This document shows positions 58,332 through 64,000 of a stretch of 64,000 nt of DNA, one piece after another. The notes beneath the pieces were generated by a model. That model had not been told where the DNA came from, searched no databases, and saw only the letters and a program-made list of their open reading frames with translations. Origin of the DNA: Bactrocera neohumeralis (lineage: Eukaryota; Arthropoda; Insecta; Diptera; Tephritidae); assembly GCF_024586455.1 (NCBI RefSeq), contig NC_065923.1, positions 46,756,264-46,820,263 on the forward strand, written 5' to 3'. The first letter of the stretch is position 1, and the number at the start of each line of letters is the position of its first letter. The position numbers were made by a program, and so were the translations under genes.

Positions 58332-58516
58332 TTTGGTTATAAACTGGTTATATATTGGTTACATATTGGTTATAAATTGGTTACATATTGGTTATAAATT
58401 GGTTATAATTTGGCTATATATTGGTTACAAATTGGTTATAAATTGGTTACTAATTGGTTACAAATTCGTTATAAACTGGTCATATATTGGTTACAAATTG
58501 GTTATAAATTGGTTAT
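58332..58516. repeat. 11-bp tandem array (TTGGTTATAAA)
   Basis: About 17 units of TTGGTTATAAA and variants (TTGGTTACATA, CTGGTTATATA), nearly all exactly 11 bp. Because 33 bp equals 11 codons, the array reads through as a 62-codon frame with repeats like INWLYIGYKLV. This is an artefact of the array, not evidence for a protein. Confidence 0.9.
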
Positions 58517-60335
58517 TCTGACAGTGGAAGATCGAAATTTTATGCTACATACATGACGATATATTAGGTATTCGATATACATATTCTTTAATCACTAAAT
58601 AATTAGTTTGAAAATTTTGGAATAGTCTAATAAATAAACAAAGACATATGAAGTCACAATTTAATTGAATCATTTACTAACTATTAGCATAAAAATAGAA
58701 GCGTGGAAAAATCATCAATGTGTCTCAACGTTTTCGGCACCTTTGATCTCTATATAATTACATATATGCAAGTACATAGGAAAAAAATTGTCTAACATAA
58801 ATAAACACTTATCGCTTCATTCGTTACATCATGTTTGCTCAAAGCGTTTTAATTTTTGTACTCTATGTTTGTAGGCAAGTAATTTTACTTGTTCACATAA
58901 ATTTGTGCACACCCTAATCTCAATTATCTCAACTATCTGCCCCACAATCAACTGCTCTTCATCACTTAGCCAAATTTCTGTCTAGTATATTTGTCTAATT
59001 GCCCACCTGTGCTATGCGGCGTGTGCACACACACACATGTACTTAGTTAAGCGCTTATTTTTTTATCAAACACACATAAATTATCCACCCAAATCAATTG
59101 AAGCGTAACAGTTCCAACTAACAGCGCCGACAGCAACAGCGGCAGCTCCCTTTGAAGTGACCGCCTCCCTCAGTTCCGCAGCTCAGCTCATTGCGACTGC
59201 AGTGGAAAAGAAAATATTTTGATTTACAACACACATACTTCTCCTTAGCTTTTTCTTATTTATTTTTTTATTTATTTCAATTTTACTTTTTTCCTGCAAA
59301 TTCATTCATTCCCTCACGGCAGCTGGTGCTTTTGTGGCGGCTATGACTTACAACTGGATTTTTTTTCCATTTTCAGAGCTCTATGAAAGTGCTCAATCCA
59401 AGGCACTACATATTTGCTGGTGGTTAGCGGTGTTGTTAGAATTTGTAGCATCGGTTAATCGACATTGGCATGTCATATTGCTCAGTCTGTTCGTCCGTCT
59501 AATTAGCCGCAGCGGTTGTGCAGCAAAGAGAGACCACGAAATACCTTAGCTGCATTTCTTCTGCTGCATCTTTATCCCTTTTAATGCCTTTTGTTCTAGT
59601 TTTCGTTTTGTTTTTTGTTCGCTGCAATTCGGCTTTCCTGTCCGGACAAAAGTTGCGGCAAATTTAATTAATCTCTTCCCCTTCCCGTTTGCAGCCCGAA
59701 TCTCGCATTGCGTATAATCAGCGTATAAATGACCGGCGACCGCAAGTTTTAGCTCTTTTGTAGTTTCTTAGTTTCTTCTCTGCATTCTTGGCTTGCTCGG
59801 CAGCGCAGACCCCACGCCCCGTCCGCCTTGACTCGTTAACTTCGCGGTTTTTACGAGCTGATTGTGGTGAAAGTTATGTAGCTTCTACAATGTAAGAGCA
59901 GTAAATTAATTTGCTGCTTGTGGTTTTACTGGCATTTCAATGCTATAAAATATTTATGTGCGTCTGCTTAGCTTTTACTGCCAAAGGCAACTTGTTGCTG
60001 CATAACGGTATACCTATATACTTGGTTATAAATAGCTTGAAGTGCATCATGGCTTGTTCTTTGGAAAGTCATTACTTCGGTTTTTGTTGTGTGCTCGAGT
60101 TGCCACGCGGGGGAAATATGAGTTGCAAGAGTGACCTCTGTATGTCCTCAAATTAATTTTCCCTTCACTAAGTTGATTTACTTAGATTGAGGGTAGTTGA
60201 GGAGTGTTTGGGTGGATCATAATTGCTTCAACAAAGAAAGTTTTTAGTTGTTAAAGCCAAATTTAGTTACTAATAAATATTTTAGTGAATTAAATCTGTA
60301 AAAACTTACTCTTTTGTAACCTATCCTATGAAGAT
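58517..60335. other. Unique DNA, no supported gene
   Basis: A GC-richer patch at 59120-59170 and an acceptor-like TTTTTTTCCATTTTCAG at 59362-59378 with no convincing exon following. No transposon recognised. Confidence 0.45.
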
Positions 60336-60341
60336 ATCTAA

Positions 60342-60660
60342 TTAATTGAGTCAATTAAGAATAAAGAACTTAATTTCTTTTCCCTGTCTAATAAGTGATC
60401 AAATTAATTGAGTCAATCAAGAATAATTAACATAATTTTTTTCCTTTCTCATAAGGGATCTATTTAATTGAGTCAATTTGGAATAATCTAACATAATTTC
60501 TTTTTACTTTCTAATAAGTGACCTAATTAATTGAGTCATTAATAATAAATAATCTATTTTCGTTTCCCTTTCTAATAAGTTATCTTATTAACTGAGTCAA
60601 TTTAGTTTCGGGCGATCTAATTAATTGAGTAAATTTAGATTTTTTTCTAAATTTTATATT
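60342..60660 (+). repeat. ~61-bp tandem array with the same TTAATTGAGTCAATT core
   Basis: Core starts at 60342, 60404, 60464, 60527, 60588 and 60621, spaced 62, 60, 63, 61 and 33 bp. The rest of the monomer (TTTCCCTTTCTAATAAGTGATC) differs from the 49.3-50.5 kb satellite; only the core is shared. Confidence 0.85.
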
Positions 60661-60929
60661 GTATAATAATTGATTAATTAATTAAGTAAGTCATTAGTAT
60701 GAATTATGTTATTAGTTAATTTGAATTGTATATTCTTTAATTAGGCAATAAAAAGTAATTAATTAATTTATTATATTCAACTAGCATCATTGATAGTTAA
60801 TTAATGAATTTGCATATTATCTGCTGGACTAAAGCAATCCATCTCGCTAATTGACTTAGTAATTAAATGGCTCTCTAACTTGAAATGTTATTGTAAGTCA
60901 ATTAAAGTAAACTCAGAACTGAAAAAGGT

Positions 60930-61710
60930 CTGGCGAAAGCTTGACCGTGTCCAAAGGCGACTCTCATCGGCATCTCCGGGTCTCTACGGACCACATCAAG
61001 AATAGAACTTAATGCCATTTTAATGTGCGCTAAGGCTCATTAAGCTGAGTATAGGAAATTCGAAATTCTCTCCTACTTCAACTTCATTTCTGAAGACTTG
61101 GATCACTGCGTCGTAAAGGCCATTCGTGGCGACTTTTTCTCTGCTCACATGCCGACGAGGGAGCCGTAGATGGGGAGAAGTTGCTTTAGTAGAGGCACAG
61201 TGAGCTGTTTCACGGATGAGTCGAACCTAGAAGAGAAGGTTGGAGGAGGAGTTTTTTGTAGGGAACTCTGAATTTTCATTGGCGACTTGTGTTCCAGCTC
61301 TAGACGCCTCGCCTGTGCTTAGCAACTGCTGGTCGACAGTTCCTTTACGACTGCGCGATCCTTCTAGCCTAGCATAGAACGCAAGTTATCTACTGAACTG
61401 CGTACTGCAAAGTTCATCTTGCTACAATTGTAGGAGTTCTTACTGCACACTGTTCAATAGGCGTTCATGTGTTAAGGTATAAAATATTGTTGGATGCTAG
61501 TTGTCAAAGTTGTATCGAGGAGGGTGAGGTGGAAACATCCAGGCACTTTCTCCTCTTCTGAAGCTGAAACATCTCGGTAATATTACCTTCGGCGAACCAG
61601 AAGACTTAGCTGAAACTGAGAGTACTCTTCCCAATAAATTTTTTACAGCCTCAAAGCGTTTTGTCGATCTATAAGTTGGTGGTCTTATGATTCAGTATTT
61701 ATCAGTTTAT
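60930..61710 (+). mobile_element. LOA-like non-LTR retrotransposon, RNase H and C-terminal part
   Basis: Shifting plus frames give LDRVQRRLSSASPG then SRIELNAILMCA (60940-61030), the end of RT. CFTDESNLEEKVGGGVFCRE (61210-61265) resembles the start of the RNase H domain (usually TDGSKL..GVGGGVF). VTGVLTAHCSIGVHVLRYKI and CQSCIEEGEVETSRHFLL (61435-61560) are the C-terminal CxxC tail. RNase H with this tail points to the LOA clade. Frames are broken throughout. The 3' side carries CACCTAAACTAACCCTAAAC near 61770. Confidence 0.7.
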
Positions 61711-62650
61711 GGGTACCAAAACGAACTGGCGTTCCAGGCTACCCAAGTGAGATCCTTCTTAGTTCCGTTTCACCTAAACTAACCCTAAACAGTAGCTAAA
61801 TAAAAAAGGTGAATGGAATTCATGAGCAAAGGAAACGAAGAAATTATAATTATTGACAAAAGACCGGCTTCCCAAATAAAGTCTTTCTTCTAAAAATTTA
61901 CGCTTTGAAATTTAAATTATTTTCAAAAATCTTATTCCTTCGAAAATTAGGCAAATATATTTGCAAAGTTCATGTAATAATTTAATTTTCTTGACTTTTG
62001 AAATTCAAAAGTGGATATCACCCTTTCCTATGTTCGGCTGTTAAATAGGTTCCTTTCCCCAATAAAGCTCATAACGCTCTAAGAAATGTCTGTGATATTG
62101 GGGAAAACATTTTATCCCTTTAGCTACTCGAAACATATTTATCAAAGTTTCCGAAAGAATCTTTCACCCTTTCTGAACTTTTTCCGTTCGCGCAAAAAAG
62201 TAGGCTAATATTTTTGATAACATATTTTTGAGCATAAAAAAGTAAAGCAAGTATCTCGTGTTAATTTATTGGCATTGCTTGTGGTTGTGCGTAATTATTA
62301 TTAATCACATAAAATTTCCCACATCATGACAAAGGTCAATATTAAATTTATTTATTGAAGGGGTAATTATTTGCAATTTAACTTAATTATTTTCAATGTA
62401 TTTTAGCTGGGGTCATTTGAATGCTTTGGTATAAATATTTTTAAACTTTTTTCTCTTTCTTTCTCTCTTTGTCAAACGTTTTTAATAAATCTCTCTCTGG
62501 AATTATTTGCCTCGAAAACGTTTTAAATCAGGCGTAAGCTTTATTTAATAATATTTGCAAAGAATCTTTATTGAAATTCAGTGGGATATTTATAGAAATG
62601 CTTTTAATAATTTATTATACATCACGATCCTCCAACATAGCTGTATGTAC
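61711..62650. other. No recognisable element
   Basis: About 940 bp of A+T-rich DNA. The stretch 61860-62230 reads like old interspersed repeat but I cannot assign it. Confidence 0.4.
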
Positions 62651-62657
62651 CATATAA

Positions 62658-63071
62658 AGGGTGATCCAAGTACAGGTACTTTTTTAATAGCCTTTTTTTG
62701 ACATATCACGCGTGAGTCGTGACAAGCTGTCATGTTATTTTTGGTCAGTATTGTTCGATATTTCCGACTTTTTCCCGTGGGACATGTTAAGTTTAAAGTC
62801 TGTGCGGACAATCCTGCTTCGATTAAGGCCTTTGAGCAAAACATCACACGGCGAATGACAGTTTCCAATCGAAATTCGCGAAGGAGTCGTCGACAATGGG
62901 ACTCAACGGATGGACCATCTGAGACGGTTCAACATTTCAAAGAGCTAATCTGGAAAAAAATAAATGCCAAAGGATGTTCTTTCGACTGATATTAAATATT
63001 CCCCAATAAATTTGATGTTTCTGTGTTTTTTTCTTTAAAAAAAAGTAGGGAACCTCGAAGTGGAACACCCT
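62658..63071 (+). mobile_element. Miniature (414-bp) mariner derivative, both ends kept
   Basis: Starts AGGGTGATCCAAGTACAGGT (within TATAA) and ends CCTCGAAGTGGAACACCCT (followed by TTATATA), with TA-rich target on each side. Inside, the 5' leader joins directly to the transposase C-terminus: WGHVKFKVCADNPASIKAFE, QNITR and, in another frame, GTQRMDHLRRFN, ending NISKELIWKKINAKGCSFD. About two thirds of the normal element is deleted. Its ends match those of the mariners at 17872-19168 and 43170-44253. Confidence 0.85.
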
Positions 63072-64000
63072 TTATATACATGTATGTACATATGTATATA
63101 CAGTTCTCTTTTTATTCCATTTGTGACTCATACGAACTGTGAGAAACTATAAATATTTCAACTATTCCAATTAAAAAATGCTTTGCCGCCACTAAAAGTT
63201 TGATTGGCAGCATAAATAATGCGTCTGTGTATGTGCGTATGTTTGTATGTTTACATGTTTGCGCCGATTTATAGAGATGATGAATGAAATACTCGCGCGT
63301 GATATTATTTATTTGTTTATCGATTTTTTCATACTTGATTGCCACTCACAAAAGCGCTTTGCCTTTGTGAAATTATTTGGCCAAATATAAATTTCCAGCA
63401 TTTCTGCCTGTGTATCGCTGTTACTTAATCGTTAGCACTTTTATATTTCTCTAAAAGGCCGCACACAATTATTTCGATTATACGAAAAATGCACGCAGAA
63501 ATATGTGGCATGCATTCAAGTGTTGTTGGTAGGAATTTCGTTGTGCCTTTGCGCCTTACAAAGTGTTGCACAAATATGCGTGCAGACATAATTGTTTTTG
63601 TAATTGACGGCAAGTGATTTTTTTGTTTAACTATTTATGAAATCATTTTAGTCAAAGATGGCTGTTTGTAGATCATAAAAGGATGAAATGTATCAATCAT
63701 TGTAATACTTGTTGGGGACTGAAAGGAGGAAAGTCCTCTTTTGTGTCAGAGAGGATGAAAAGTTCGTTTCAAAGAAAAGAATTAATTCTCGAATGTGATT
63801 CTATAGTTTATCAAAATCGTTGTCATCGAGGGAAATACACTGATTATGTCGAAATTGCCTTTAACAACTTACTAGCGGATTTGATCTTTTGGCTTAAAAT
63901 AGTTCTCTGTTTTGGCGAGAGCCAATGTGTATACTCTTGAGGTTTAATTTGAGCAATATAACGCTGCGAGTTAGATCCACAAAATATGGTGGATGCGGAA
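63072..64000. other. Unique DNA, no supported gene
   Basis: TATGTA microsatellite at 63073-63102, then sequence with short chance frames, including an 85-codon plus frame at 63683-63940 of no recognisable family. Confidence 0.45.

Noticed and set aside
58333..58521. 62-codon repetitive membrane-like peptide
   Set aside because: It is the translation of an 11-bp tandem array, where 33 bp equals three units, so all frames remain open.
59362..59549. Good acceptor (TTTTTTTCCATTTTCAG) followed by a 57-codon frame
   Set aside because: The downstream sequence has no coding composition or donor that I can see; a lone acceptor-like word is expected by chance in T-rich DNA.

Overview
The window looks like non-coding (intergenic or, more likely, long-intron) DNA of a dipteran insect, probably a tephritid fruit fly. 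That assignment is my inference from three things: an A+T-rich background with short GC-richer islands, many IS630-Tc1-mariner transposase remnants, and two repeat families I associate with tephritid genomes. The first is a 'GCTAT' repeat (CAGCTATAT...TATAGTG core, TATACCCT/AGGGTATA ends). The second is a ~1.07 kb repeat whose ends carry TTTTATACTCTCGCA and its inverse. I see no intact host gene, no rRNA or tRNA gene that I can defend, no CRISPR array and no bacterial feature.

The recognisable content is mostly transposon fossils. I count 16 mariner-type copies from several families: about 14.5, 17.9-19.2, 20.7-21.4, 22.3, 23.2, 24.3, 25.9, 26.4-27.4, 30.9-32.2, 32.5, 33.0, 39.4, 43.2-44.3, 52.5-53.3, 56.7-57.9 and 62.7 kb. 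Twelve have transposase on the minus strand and four on the plus strand. There are seven non-LTR retrotransposon fragments: an R1-like piece at 0.4-1.3 kb; three pieces of one APE-endonuclease/RT family at 1.6-2.6, 8.1-10.1 and 32.7 kb; LOA-like pieces at 13 and 61 kb; and a Jockey-like piece at 31.2-32.0 kb that splits a mariner. Satellites and minisatellites lie at 35.2-36.5, 48.6-50.5, 51.9-52.6, 58.3 and 60.3-60.7 kb.

Some elements are young or structurally informative. At 26404-27385 a mariner has become a near-perfect palindrome with a target-site TA on both sides. At 52541-53327 an internally deleted mariner sits inside a 154-bp-period tandem array, and its target can be read on both sides. 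At 23543-23630 a 35-bp perfect inverted repeat interrupts a transposase. A small foldback element with 16-bp repeat arms lies at 11.2-11.55 kb.

Host-gene signals are weak. The best is a textbook recursive-splice-like junction (pyrimidine tract, TTTGCAG|GTAAGT) on the plus strand at 10407/10408. There is also a possible first coding exon with a GTAAGT donor at 29649-29669 on the plus strand, and a coding-like 144-bp stretch on the minus strand at 7343-7486. A long plus-strand intron would fit the first two and the mostly antisense mariner orientation, but transcript data are needed to decide.
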